Below are positions 1-6,251 of a stretch of 6,787 nucleotides of DNA, in pieces (the stretch's first letter is position 1; each line of letters opens with the position of its first letter). The DNA lies in the NCBI GenBank assembly GCA_011773795.1, contig WVWW01000186.1:1-6787 (forward strand), read 5' to 3'. Source of the stretch: Acidobacteriota bacterium. GTDB lineage: Bacteria; Acidobacteriota; Polarisedimenticolia; Polarisedimenticolales; Polarisedimenticolaceae. The notes under the pieces are model-generated. The model was not told the DNA's origin. It searched no databases and was given only the letters and a program-made list of their open reading frames with translations. The translations under genes and the position numbers were made by a program.

Positions 1-252
1 CGTAATCGCGCCGGCCTGCGTAACGCGTTTCGCACGATCTTCCGTGAAGCGGCGCGCTCGGACGAGGGACGTGTGACGGTATTCCTTCCCGGCCGCAACC
101 GCTGGGTCGCCAGCGGCGAGCTGGGCCAGTCGTTGCAGCTGCTCGAGGGCCGCTACGATCTGATGATCCGCGCCGGGCAGCGCGTCTACCACTGGACCGA
201 TTTCGAGCTGCGCGGCGATCGCCGCGAAACCGCGGGCCCACAGCGACGCTAG
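1..252 (+). CDS. C-terminal fragment of unrecognised protein (5' end outside window)
   Basis: The frame is open from base 1 and closes with TAG at 250-252, giving the last 83 residues of a protein that starts upstream of the window. I do not recognise the family. The fragment is rich in Arg and Glu, with alternating hydrophobic/polar stretches such as RVTVFLPG, GRYDLMIRAG and DFELRGD that look like beta-strands of a small C-terminal beta domain; the tail (about the last 12 residues) is charged and probably disordered. No membrane helix or catalytic motif is visible. It converges with the M23 peptidase gene, with only 16 bp between the two stops. That it is coding is supported by the uninterrupted frame and high-GC codon use; its function cannot be told from this piece. 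Confidence 0.7.
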   Translation, partial: RNRAGLRNAFRTIFREAARSDEGRVTVFLPGRNRWVASGELGQSLQLLEGRYDLMIRAGQRVYHWTDFELRGDRRETAGPQRR

Positions 253-268
253 AGCCGCTCCCGCGGGG

Positions 269-1651
269 TCAGCGCTCGAACGGCAGGGCGGCTCCGAGCT
301 TCAACTTCAGACGGTCGTGGATCCAGTTGCGGTCCCACCACTCCTGCGGATTGACCGGAAGCCCGCGCAGCAGGATCGTGAAGTGCAGGTGATCGCCGCC
401 GGCGAGGCCCGTCTGACCGGAGCGCCCGACGGGCTCGTTGCGCTCGACCGTCTGGCCCTCCTCGACCGCGATGCTCGACAGGTGCCCGTAGAGGCTCATC
501 AGCCCGTAGCCGTGATCGATGACCACGCAGTTGCCGTAGATGCCGAAGTAGCCCGCCAGCACGACGACGCCGTCGTTGGCGGCCTGGATCTCCGCGTGGG
601 CGGTCGACGCCAGGTCGAACCCGAGGTGGTCCTGCTGATCGACGGCCTGCCCGTTGTAGGTGTAGGTGCGCCGCACGGCGAACGCCGACATGACCTGGCC
701 ATTGCGCATCTGGACGAATCTCTTGTTCCAGCGAAACTCCGGCGGTGACGCTTCGGAGAGCCGTCGCAGCGTGGCGGCGTTGGACTCGCGGAGGTCGCCG
801 TTGATCGTCAGGTAGTCCTGCAGGAGGTCCCCGGACTCGGTCAGGTCGGGGTTCTGAGCCTGGATCGGCGGGACGACGCGCTGCATGAAACTATCCGACA
901 GCCGGATCTCCTCGCGGCGCAGCGGTTTGGCGGTCGCCCGGTCGATGAAGCTCGCCGTGGCCTCGTTGCCCACGTCGTCCACGGCAACGAGTCGGATCTC
1001 CGATCCGTCCGTCATGTCGTAGGGCATCGAGAAGAGCGCGAAACGATCGCGGTCGCCGCCCCCAGGAAGCGGGTAGCCGGGGAACCACCACTCGCCGGCC
1101 CGGACGCCGTCCTTGATGGAGGAATCCCCGACGCGATAGACCACCGCCTCGCTCCCGCCCTGGGAGACGTAGGTGTGCAACGACTGAACCTGAAGCGACG
1201 GCGGACGCAGCCTGACGCTGAGCGTGAGCTCCGCGGACGCCGGTTCGGGCCGTCGCAGCCACGCGGGCGCGCGGTCGGCGATCACACGGATCGTGGCCTC
1301 GCCCTCCTTGAGCGCGCCAACGGTCTCCTTGCCGATGTTGACGACCATGTCTTCCCGCGGGACGCGGGGGCCCCAGAATTGCCACGGCGCGCGCGGGGCG
1401 TAGTCGCGCTGTTCGAGGACCTCGACGCGCTCGTCCTGGACCACCTCGACGCGCACGCCGCTGAGGCCGCGGACCGGTTCGTCGATGGAGATCTCGACCG
1501 GCGTGAGCTTGCCGATACCCGGCATGGTCGGCCGGATCTCGATCATCGCGGCCGGACCGGTGCGGAACGATGCCACGCCGAGGAAGATCATCGCTGCGGG
1601 GATGACGACTAGAAGGATGCGAAACAGGTAGCGCGGTTTTCTCTTGGCCAT
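269..1651 (-). CDS. Membrane-anchored M23 family (LytM-type) metallopeptidase
   Basis: A 460-residue protein predicted to be a zinc endopeptidase acting on peptidoglycan peptides in the periplasm. Residues about 10-28 form one hydrophobic segment after a basic N-terminus (MAKRKPR), so it is an uncleaved membrane anchor or signal sequence. Residues 30-300 are a beta-rich region with the pieces QGGSEAVVYRV, FPGYPLP and VDDVGNEA, which I recall as shared by a widespread M23 subfamily. The peptidase domain covers about 320-445. Its motif HxxxD is H342/D346, H390 ends SLYGH, and HLH gives H421/H423. By homology with LytM, H342, D346 and H423 bind zinc, while H390 and H421 are catalytic. All five are present, so it should be active rather than an EnvC/NlpD-like degenerate activator. 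The ATG has a weak GAGAGA ribosome site. It lies 56 bp after the propeller gene on the same strand. Physiological substrate is inferred. Confidence 0.93.
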   Translation of the reverse strand: MAKRKPRYLFRILLVVIPAAMIFLGVASFRTGPAAMIEIRPTMPGIGKLTPVEISIDEPVRGLSGVRVEVVQDERVEVLEQRDYAPRAPWQFWGPRVPREDMVVNIGKETVGALKEGEATIRVIADRAPAWLRRPEPASAELTLSVRLRPPSLQVQSLHTYVSQGGSEAVVYRVGDSSIKDGVRAGEWWFPGYPLPGGGDRDRFALFSMPYDMTDGSEIRLVAVDDVGNEATASFIDRATAKPLRREEIRLSDSFMQRVVPPIQAQNPDLTESGDLLQDYLTINGDLRESNAATLRRLSEASPPEFRWNKRFVQMRNGQVMSAFAVRRTYTYNGQAVDQQDHLGFDLASTAHAEIQAANDGVVVLAGYFGIYGNCVVIDHGYGLMSLYGHLSSIAVEEGQTVERNEPVGRSGQTGLAGGDHLHFTILLRGLPVNPQEWWDRNWIHDRLKLKLGAALPFER

Positions 1652-1698
1652 GAGTTTCTCTCGACCGCCCGATGCGCCCCCACCTCGGACGGCGTCGC

Positions 1699-1707
1699 AC
1701 TATAGCA
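1699..1707 (-). promoter_or_regulatory. Possible extended -10 promoter for the M23 gene
   Basis: On the minus strand this reads TGCTATAGT, an extended -10 pattern (TGn followed by TATAGT, five of six to TATAAT). It starts directly after the stop of the propeller gene and lies about 50 bp before the M23 start codon, a suitable distance. No convincing -35 box lies 15-19 bp upstream, which is tolerated in extended -10 promoters. AT-rich hexamers are rare in this GC-rich DNA, which adds some weight. If real, the M23 gene can be transcribed apart from the propeller gene. Confidence 0.3.
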
Positions 1708-2736
1708 TCAGTCGTCCGACGTATAGGCCATGCCGTCGGGCTCTCTTCCCGTGCGGATCAGGTCGAGGACGTCGAGCGTGACGACGTCGACGACCACGAC
1801 GACGTCGGACTGCGTGGCGGCTACCCAGGCCTTCCTGTCATCGGGCGAGATCACGAGCCCGACGGGCACCGGGCTCTCGCCGAACCGGTCTCCGAACAGG
1901 CGCGAGGCCGCATCCGGCACCGTGCTCAGGTCGAGCTTGCGGCGGACCAGCTCCTTGCGTTGCTCGCGGTCGAACGCCGCGACCTCGCCCGTGCGCGCGC
2001 ACGAGACCAGGATCCGCTTGCCGTCCCCGGTCGACACGACGCGGATCGGGACCCCCTTGCAGGGCACCTGCTCGAGGATCTCGAGCGACTTCGCGTCGAT
2101 CACGGTCAACGTGTCGGCCCCGCGGTTGCCGACCCAGACCTCCTCGCCGTCCGGGGTGACGGTCAACCCCTCGGCCCCCGCCCCGGTCTCGATGTCCTTG
2201 ATCTTCCTGCCGGCGGCGAGGTCGATCACCGTCACCGATCCCGACCCGATGTTGCCGACGAAGGCGCGGGAGCCGTCGGGCGTGACGGCGACCATGTGCG
2301 AGATCTCCTGGTCGGTGGCGATCCCGTGCACGACCCGCCCGTCCGCGGGATCGACGACGAGCAACTTCTTGCTGCCCTCGGTGGTGACGATCAACCGCTT
2401 CTCCGTCCAGACCATCCCGTGGGGTCGCGTGTTGTCTCCCAGATCGATCGTCCGCACGACCTCCCGTGCCGCGAGATCGATCACGGTGATGCTGTTGCCG
2501 GGGGCGCCGCGGTTGCCGTAGTTGCTGATCGCCGCGAGACGGCCGTCGGGATCGACGGCGATCTCGTGTGGAAACTCGCCGGTCGGGAGCGTCGCGCGCG
2601 ACTCGCCCGTCCGGGGATCGACCAGGTCGACGGTGTGGTCGGTCTTGTTGGCCACCAGCAACGTGTCCGCGGCGGCCGCAGACGCGGCCAGCAGCAGGAT
2701 GGCGAACAGCAGGAACGACGGGCGACGACACGACAT
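1708..2736 (-). CDS. Exported YVTN-type beta-propeller protein
   Basis: A 342-residue protein with a Sec signal peptide (basic MSCRRPS, then a Leu/Ala-rich core, likely cleaved after an Ala-rich AAA just before DTLLV), so periplasmic or secreted. The mature part shows about seven repeats of the YVTN/NHL-like blade type, each with a strand like VTVIDLAAGRKI, a Gly turn, then TPDGxxxWVGN; clear copies are SITVIDL, SVTVIDL, TLTVIDA and VVVVVDV. Seven blades in about 320 residues matches a closed propeller. Such propellers usually bind proteins or ligands; no catalytic motif or haem-binding CxxCH is visible. I chose the ATG at 2736 because a near-perfect AGGAGGT lies five bases upstream (2742-2748) and the signal peptide then starts normally; the ATG at 2763 would add nine residues. 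It is the first gene of the minus-strand pair and diverges from the gene at 2831. The ligand is unknown. Confidence 0.88.
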   Translation of the reverse strand: MSCRRPSFLLFAILLLAASAAAADTLLVANKTDHTVDLVDPRTGESRATLPTGEFPHEIAVDPDGRLAAISNYGNRGAPGNSITVIDLAAREVVRTIDLGDNTRPHGMVWTEKRLIVTTEGSKKLLVVDPADGRVVHGIATDQEISHMVAVTPDGSRAFVGNIGSGSVTVIDLAAGRKIKDIETGAGAEGLTVTPDGEEVWVGNRGADTLTVIDAKSLEILEQVPCKGVPIRVVSTGDGKRILVSCARTGEVAAFDREQRKELVRRKLDLSTVPDAASRLFGDRFGESPVPVGLVISPDDRKAWVAATQSDVVVVVDVVTLDVLDLIRTGREPDGMAYTSDD

Positions 2737-2741
2737 CGGAG

Positions 2742-2748
2742 ACCTCCT
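2742..2748 (-). promoter_or_regulatory. Strong ribosome binding site fixing the propeller start
   Basis: The minus strand reads AGGAGGT, nearly fully complementary to the 16S rRNA tail, ending five bases before the ATG at 2736. It sits inside the reading frame opened by the ATG at 2763 and therefore argues for the downstream start. Confidence 0.8.
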
Positions 2749-2772
2749 CTCCCGGCCGCCCATTGTCTCACG

Positions 2773-2799
2773 GCGGGTCGACCCGCACCCGGCGCGGGT
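2773..2799. promoter_or_regulatory. Palindrome pair in the divergent intergenic region, candidate operator
   Basis: GCGGGTCGACCCGC at 2773-2786 is a perfect 14-bp palindrome. It is directly followed at 2787-2799 by a second inverted repeat, ACCCG-GCG-CGGGT, so the half-site CGGGT/ACCCG occurs four times in 27 bp; a fifth CGGGT lies at 2814-2818. The site lies midway between two divergent start codons (2736 and 2831), where a shared regulator would bind. A perfect 14-mer palindrome is expected about once per several kb by chance in DNA this GC-rich, so position and repetition are the main arguments. It could alternatively fold as a hairpin in a leader RNA. Confidence 0.4.
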
Positions 2800-2806
2800 T
2801 TGCGGT

Positions 2807-2812
2807 TACACT
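2807..2812 (+). promoter_or_regulatory. Possible -10 element of the plus-strand operon
   Basis: TACACT (within GGTTACACTAC) is a four-of-six match to TATAAT in an otherwise GC-rich intergenic stretch, and is the best candidate upstream of the gene at 2831. The same heptamer TTACACT recurs at 6162-6168 upstream of arsR. No TTGACA-like -35 is found at proper spacing, and only 18 bases separate it from the start codon, so the leader would be very short. Weak evidence. Confidence 0.2.
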
Positions 2813-2830
2813 ACGGGTCAAGGAGTTCGC

Positions 2831-3316
2831 ATGGACAAGGACCAGAGATCGCGATTCGTCGCCGGGGTCACCCTGATCGGCATCGGACTCTTGCTGTTCT
2901 GGCTCGTCCGTGTCGAGGATCTCGGTCAGTCGTTGCTGTTCTTCGTCATCGGGAGCCTGTTCCTCGGCGCCTACCTTTACAGCAAGAACTACGGCCTGCT
3001 GATTCCCGGCTGCCTGCTGATCGGACTCGGGTCCGCGACGCTGCTACGGCGGATGGACGGTCTCGACAACCCGTGGCAGGTCGGGCTCGGCGCGGGCTTC
3101 GTCGCGATCTGGTTGATCGCGCTGATCTACGAGAAGCAGTCGCACTGGTGGCCGCTCATTCCGGGCGGGATCCTGCTGGTCACCGCGTTCTCCATCGGCG
3201 ACGATCTGATGGAGTTCCTGTTCACCGGCGGCTGGCCCCTGGTGCTGGTCATCATCGGGCTCATCATCGTGCTCGGCTCGTTCTCCAAACGCGGCCCGGG
3301 CAAGGACGCGGCGTAG
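2831..3316 (+). CDS. Six-helix membrane protein, LiaF/DUF5668-like
   Basis: A 161-residue, very hydrophobic protein, apparently with six membrane segments at about residues 9-26, 32-50, 55-73, 85-100, 107-121 and 131-150, and short charged loops. Several segments end in Gly-rich turns (GLLIPGCLLIGLG, WPLIPGGILL, GWPLVLVIIGLIIVLG), a pattern typical of the LiaI-LiaF-like / DUF5668 transmembrane region seen in envelope-stress proteins; the soluble C-terminal domain of LiaF is absent. The tail SKRGPGKDAA is basic and probably cytoplasmic. The ATG has a good AAGGAG at 2820-2825. It is the first gene of the plus-strand run, with only five bases before the lipoprotein gene, so the two are surely co-transcribed. 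No enzymatic residues are visible; a scaffold or sensor role in the membrane is inference. Confidence 0.85.
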   Translation: MDKDQRSRFVAGVTLIGIGLLLFWLVRVEDLGQSLLFFVIGSLFLGAYLYSKNYGLLIPGCLLIGLGSATLLRRMDGLDNPWQVGLGAGFVAIWLIALIYEKQSHWWPLIPGGILLVTAFSIGDDLMEFLFTGGWPLVLVIIGLIIVLGSFSKRGPGKDAA

Positions 3317-3321
3317 ACGCG

Positions 3322-5391
3322 ATGCGCCGGCTCCTCGGGGGCGCGTTGCTGGCGATCCTGGCCGTCTCCGCGTGCGCACCCGAACCGCGACGGGCCGAGG
3401 CCGCACCGGACGCGTTCCACGGCGACCTCGAGGAAATCCGGGAGCGCGGGACGCTGCGCGTGCTGCTGCCCACCCGTGTGGTCGCCGACCAGCTTCCGCG
3501 TGGCGGCCGGCCGCTGAACCACGAGCGCCAGTTGATCGAGCAGTTCGCCCGGGACGAAGGGCTCGAGCCGGTCTGGATCCGGGTCGCCTCGCGAAACCAG
3601 CTGTTTGCCAAGCTCCTCGCGGGTCACGGCGACATCGCGGCGGCCAACCTCACCGCGTCGGACGAGCGCCGCCGGAGCGTCCAGTTCACCGTCCCGGTTT
3701 CGGTGGTGCGCGAGCAGCTCATCGGTTCCGGTGACGATCCGAACCCCGTGCGCTCGGTCGACGATCTCGCGGGGCGGCGGATCCACATCCGCCGATCGTC
3801 CTCGTTCTGGTCGACCGTCCAGGAGCTGCGCGAACGCCAGCCGACACTCGTCGTCGAGGAGGTCTCCGAGAACGTCCAGACGGAGGAGATCCTGCACCGC
3901 GTCGCGAGTCGTGCCTACGACCTGACCGTGGCGGACAGCAACCTCGTCGAAGCGGTGCTGAGCTACAACCTCGACGTCGAGGTGCTGATGGATCTGACCG
4001 GCGACCGCGTGATCGGTTTCGCGGTGCGCCCGGAATCGAAGCTGTTACTCGACCGGGTCGACCGTTTCCTCAGCTCGATCCAACTCACGACGCGCGCCGG
4101 CCGGCGGCACACGGACGATCTCGACGGCATCCTCAAGCGCCGCGCCCTCCGCGTCCTCACGCGCAACAACGCCGCGACCTACTTCCTCTGGCGCGGCCAG
4201 CTGATGGGCTTCGAGTACGAGCTGGCCGGCGAGTTCGCGCGCGAGCACGGCCTGCGCCTGGAGATGATCGTCCCACGCGAGGGCGAGTCCCTGTACGACC
4301 TGTTGCGCGAGGGCCGCGGGGACGTGATCGCCGCGGCGCTGACGCCGCCGCCGGAGCGGCGCCTCGACGGTGTGACCTTCCGGTATCCCTACGACCGTAT
4401 CTCCCACGTCATCGTCGCCCGCAGTGAAGAGGAGGGACCCCTCAGCTTCGCCGACCTTCGCGATCGTACCGTCCATGTGCAGCGCAGCAGCCCGTTCTGG
4501 CGCACGCTCGCCGCGCTGGAATCGGACTGGGGTTTCCGGCTCGAGGCCGCGCCCGAAGCGCTCGAAATGTCGGCGATCCTCGCCCGCGTTGCCGGCGGCG
4601 AGTTCGACCTCACGGTCGCCGACGACCGAACGTTGGAGGTCGAGCGCTCGTGGCGGCGGGACATCCGCGAGACCCTGACACTGCGCGCCGGGATCCCGCT
4701 GAGCTGGGCCGTGCGCGAATCCAACCCGCAGCTCGCCGCCGCCGTCGACGCTTTTGTCAAGCGTTCGTACCGCGGGCTCTTCTACAACGTGATCCACGAC
4801 CGCTACTTCGGCGAGCGTTCGTTGCAGGCCGCCGAGAGCGCGGTTCGCGAGGACCGCTTTTCGCCCTACGACGAGATCGTCAAGAAGTTTGCCGACGACT
4901 ACGGCTTCGATTGGCGCATGGTCGTCGCGCAGATGTATCAGGAGAGCCGTTTTCAACTGGACGCCGAGTCCTTCGCCGGCGCGCGCGGTTTGATGCAGAT
5001 CATGCCGCTGACGGCAGCGGAGCTGGGGATCGAGGACCTCGACGACCCCGAGTCGGCGATCCACGCGGGAATCCGCTACCTCGATTGGGTCCGTGACCGT
5101 TTTGAGCCGCAGCTGCCCGTCCAGGACCGCATGTGGTTCACGTTGGCGGCCTACAACGCCGGTCCGGGTCATGTGCGGGACGCCCGGCGTCTCGCGCGCG
5201 AGTTGGGGCTGAACCCCAATCGCTGGTTCGAAAACGTCGAGAAAGCGATGCTTTTGCTTTCCAATGTTGAATATTCGGGCAATGCGCGCCACGGTTATTG
5301 TCGGTGCCGGGAGCCGGTCGCCTACGTGCGGCAGATCCGCGAGCGCTTCAACGCGTATGTGGAAGCCGGAAACCTCGTCCGCGGGGGTTGA
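3322..5391 (+). CDS. Lipoprotein with two tandem solute-binding domains and a lytic transglycosylase domain (MltF-like)
   Basis: A 689-residue predicted peptidoglycan lytic transglycosylase. The start MRRLLGG leads into a short hydrophobic core and the lipobox VSAC, so Cys is lipidated after signal cleavage. Two family-3 solute-binding domains follow at about 39-255 and 268-483; they are clear duplicates with a period near 229 residues (R158-SSSFW-163 against R388-SSPFW-393; DLTVAD at 200-205 and 429-434). The SLT domain spans about 515-670, with catalytic Glu541 in YQESRF, GLMQIMP at 556-562 and AYNAGPG at 610-616. It should cut the MurNAc-GlcNAc bond. E. coli MltF has one binding domain (allosteric) and one SLT domain, so the extra module is the notable difference. 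Near the end, GYCRCREPVAYV (658-669) has Cys where I recall Gly in MltF (GYARG). The ATG at 3322 is chosen for its signal peptide although its ribosome site is poor; coupling from the gene five bases upstream is likely. Confidence 0.92.
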   Translation: MRRLLGGALLAILAVSACAPEPRRAEAAPDAFHGDLEEIRERGTLRVLLPTRVVADQLPRGGRPLNHERQLIEQFARDEGLEPVWIRVASRNQLFAKLLAGHGDIAAANLTASDERRRSVQFTVPVSVVREQLIGSGDDPNPVRSVDDLAGRRIHIRRSSSFWSTVQELRERQPTLVVEEVSENVQTEEILHRVASRAYDLTVADSNLVEAVLSYNLDVEVLMDLTGDRVIGFAVRPESKLLLDRVDRFLSSIQLTTRAGRRHTDDLDGILKRRALRVLTRNNAATYFLWRGQLMGFEYELAGEFAREHGLRLEMIVPREGESLYDLLREGRGDVIAAALTPPPERRLDGVTFRYPYDRISHVIVARSEEEGPLSFADLRDRTVHVQRSSPFWRTLAALESDWGFRLEAAPEALEMSAILARVAGGEFDLTVADDRTLEVERSWRRDIRETLTLRAGIPLSWAVRESNPQLAAAVDAFVKRSYRGLFYNVIHDRYFGERSLQAAESAVREDRFSPYDEIVKKFADDYGFDWRMVVAQMYQESRFQLDAESFAGARGLMQIMPLTAAELGIEDLDDPESAIHAGIRYLDWVRDRFEPQLPVQDRMWFTLAAYNAGPGHVRDARRLARELGLNPNRWFENVEKAMLLLSNVEYSGNARHGYCRCREPVAYVRQIRERFNAYVEAGNLVRGG

Positions 5392-5408
5392 AACCGAAAC
5401 GGTGGTGC

Positions 5409-5413
5409 AGGAG
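5409..5413 (+). promoter_or_regulatory. Ribosome binding site supporting a GTG start
   Basis: AGGAG lies ten bases before the GTG at 5424. It falls just after the transglycosylase stop and argues that translation of the next gene begins at GTG rather than at the in-frame ATG at 5298 inside the transglycosylase gene. Confidence 0.55.
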
Positions 5414-5423
5414 TAGGTATAGC

Positions 5424-6047
5424 GTGGATCCATACGGCGAGAAGGGATACGGCCGGCCGGAATCGGCGTGGGGCAGCGAGGGCACCTCGGCCGCGCCGCC
5501 GCGTGTGCCGCGCCCGTCGTTCGCGGCGCGCGCCTTCCGCTGGACCGCCCGGCTGGTCGTGATCTTCCTGTTCCTGCAGCTCGGCCTGTGGATGTTCATC
5601 GGCCGCAAGTCGTTGACCCACCTGGCGCCCGACATGATCGTGGACGATGTCCGCAGCGTCGCCGCCCTCGCCGAGTCCGTCGAAAACGATTCGAGATACT
5701 CGGAGCGCGTCTACATCATCAGTTACAAGCTGGCCGAGATCCTCGGGGACGAACGGTTGTACCGGCTGGACTCGTCGCTCAGCCGGTTCAACGGGGTGTT
5801 GATGACCGAGGAGGACGGGACCTACATCGAGCGCGTGAACCGGGACGAGTGCGGCGACTGCCTGTTCGTCGGCATCCGCCACGGGATCAACACGCCGTTC
5901 GTGGCCAAGTCGTTCACGTCCTACACGCGGTCACTGATGTACACGCGGATGCAGGGCATCGAGCAACGCACCCACGAGCGCGAGCACGTCTACGTGTGGG
6001 TCCTCGGCCGCTGGATCCCCGTCAGCACGAGTTGGCTGTCGAGCTGA
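5424..6047 (+). CDS. Single-pass membrane protein of unknown function with a CxxC motif
   Basis: A 207-residue protein that I do not recognise. Residues 1-38 are Gly/Pro/Ser-rich and probably disordered; R36, R39 and R43 precede one membrane helix at about 44-60 (LVVIFLFLQLGLWMFIG), predicting a cytoplasmic N-terminus. Residues 61-207 would be a periplasmic domain of mixed helix and strand, with a charged helical start (MIVDDVRSVAALAESVEN) and strand-like pieces (ERVYIISYKL, HVYVWVLGRWIPV). The only cysteines, C143 and C146, form ECGDC, a CxxC that could be a disulfide, a redox site or a metal ligand pair; the surroundings are not thioredoxin-like. The GTG start is chosen because the preceding AGGAG and the membrane topology fit. 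It lies 32 bp after the transglycosylase gene on the same strand and is probably in its operon. A partner role for the transglycosylase is only suggested by position. Confidence 0.75.
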   Translation: MDPYGEKGYGRPESAWGSEGTSAAPPRVPRPSFAARAFRWTARLVVIFLFLQLGLWMFIGRKSLTHLAPDMIVDDVRSVAALAESVENDSRYSERVYIISYKLAEILGDERLYRLDSSLSRFNGVLMTEEDGTYIERVNRDECGDCLFVGIRHGINTPFVAKSFTSYTRSLMYTRMQGIEQRTHEREHVYVWVLGRWIPVSTSWLSS

Positions 6048-6162
6048 CCCCCGCCGGGCTCGCCCGCGACGCGAAAGCGTTATCCGAAAAAGCGCCGGCA
6101 GACGTCCGCGCCACACCCGCTTCGCCGAAGTAGAGGATGTGGCGACGAAGGCGCGAATGAAT

Positions 6163-6168
6163 TACACT
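6163..6168 (+). promoter_or_regulatory. Possible -10 element of the ars promoter
   Basis: TACACT within GAATTACACTTCG matches four of six -10 positions and overlaps the left arm of the inverted repeat at 6165-6186. That overlap is what is expected if ArsR represses by blocking polymerase. The -35 at 17-bp spacing would be TGGCGA (6140-6145), a poor match. Confidence 0.3.
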
Positions 6169-6186
6169 TCGACAGTAGACGAAGTG
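6165..6186. promoter_or_regulatory. Inverted repeat, candidate ArsR operator
   Basis: CACTTCG and CGAAGTG form perfect 7-bp arms separated by eight bases, 65 bp before the arsR start codon. ArsR-family dimers bind imperfect palindromes of about this size upstream of their own gene, so autoregulation is the simplest reading. A related short palindrome, CTTCGCCGAAG, lies 45 bp upstream at 6120-6130 and may be a second site. Confidence 0.5.
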
Positions 6187-6251
6187 ACGGAGCTGGTGCG
6201 TCACGGCGGACGACCCGGCCGACCCGCCACGCCTGCAACATCGGAGTCAAG

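Larger units (their letters stand above)
6048..6251. other. Intergenic region upstream of arsR
   Basis: A 204-bp stretch with no convincing gene. Its first part (6055-6080) has only small hairpins without a U-run, so I see no clear intrinsic terminator for the upstream operon. The second part (from about 6120) is relatively AT-richer and holds repeated CTTCG/CGAAG half-sites, including the inverted repeat at 6165-6186, and is the likely promoter-operator region of the ars genes. Confidence 0.6.

Noticed and set aside
252..294. Inverted repeat GAGCCGC / GCGGCTC near the convergent gene ends
   Set aside because: The 29-base loop is long, there is no T-run on either strand, and most of it lies within the M23 coding sequence; not convincing as a terminator.
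317..748. Plus-strand open frame of 143 codons antisense to the M23 domain
   Set aside because: It overlies the conserved peptidase motifs on the other strand, and its translation (Val/Ala/Asp/Arg-rich) looks like a shadow. The same applies to 1175-1612.
1708..2736. Haem-binding or quinoprotein-type function for the propeller
   Set aside because: No CxxCH motif and no PQQ-type tryptophan-docking repeat is seen; only generic YVTN-like blades are supported.
2737..2763. Nine-residue longer start of the propeller protein at 2763
   Set aside because: The strong AGGAGGT at 2742-2748 lies inside that extension and serves the ATG at 2736; the extension would also put extra charged residues before the signal peptide.
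1672..3321. Open frame of 550 codons upstream of and in frame with the transglycosylase gene
   Set aside because: It runs antisense to the propeller gene and over the six-helix membrane protein gene; its translation is Arg/Asp/His-rich and low-complexity. The lipoprotein signal at 3322 marks the true start.
5298..5423. Earlier ATG for the 207-residue membrane protein
   Set aside because: It would overlap the transglycosylase gene by almost 100 bp in another frame, has Arg-rich shadow-like sequence, and lacks the clear ribosome site present before the GTG at 5424.
4045..5433. Minus-strand open frame of 462 codons
   Set aside because: It is a mirror of the transglycosylase gene in GC-rich DNA. 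Its composition is biased and it shows no domain, while the plus strand has clear catalytic motifs.
6055..6080. Short hairpins after the membrane protein stop (CGGG-CTCG-CCCG and ACGC-GAAA-GCGT)
   Set aside because: Stems are only four base pairs and no T-run follows, so an intrinsic terminator cannot be claimed.
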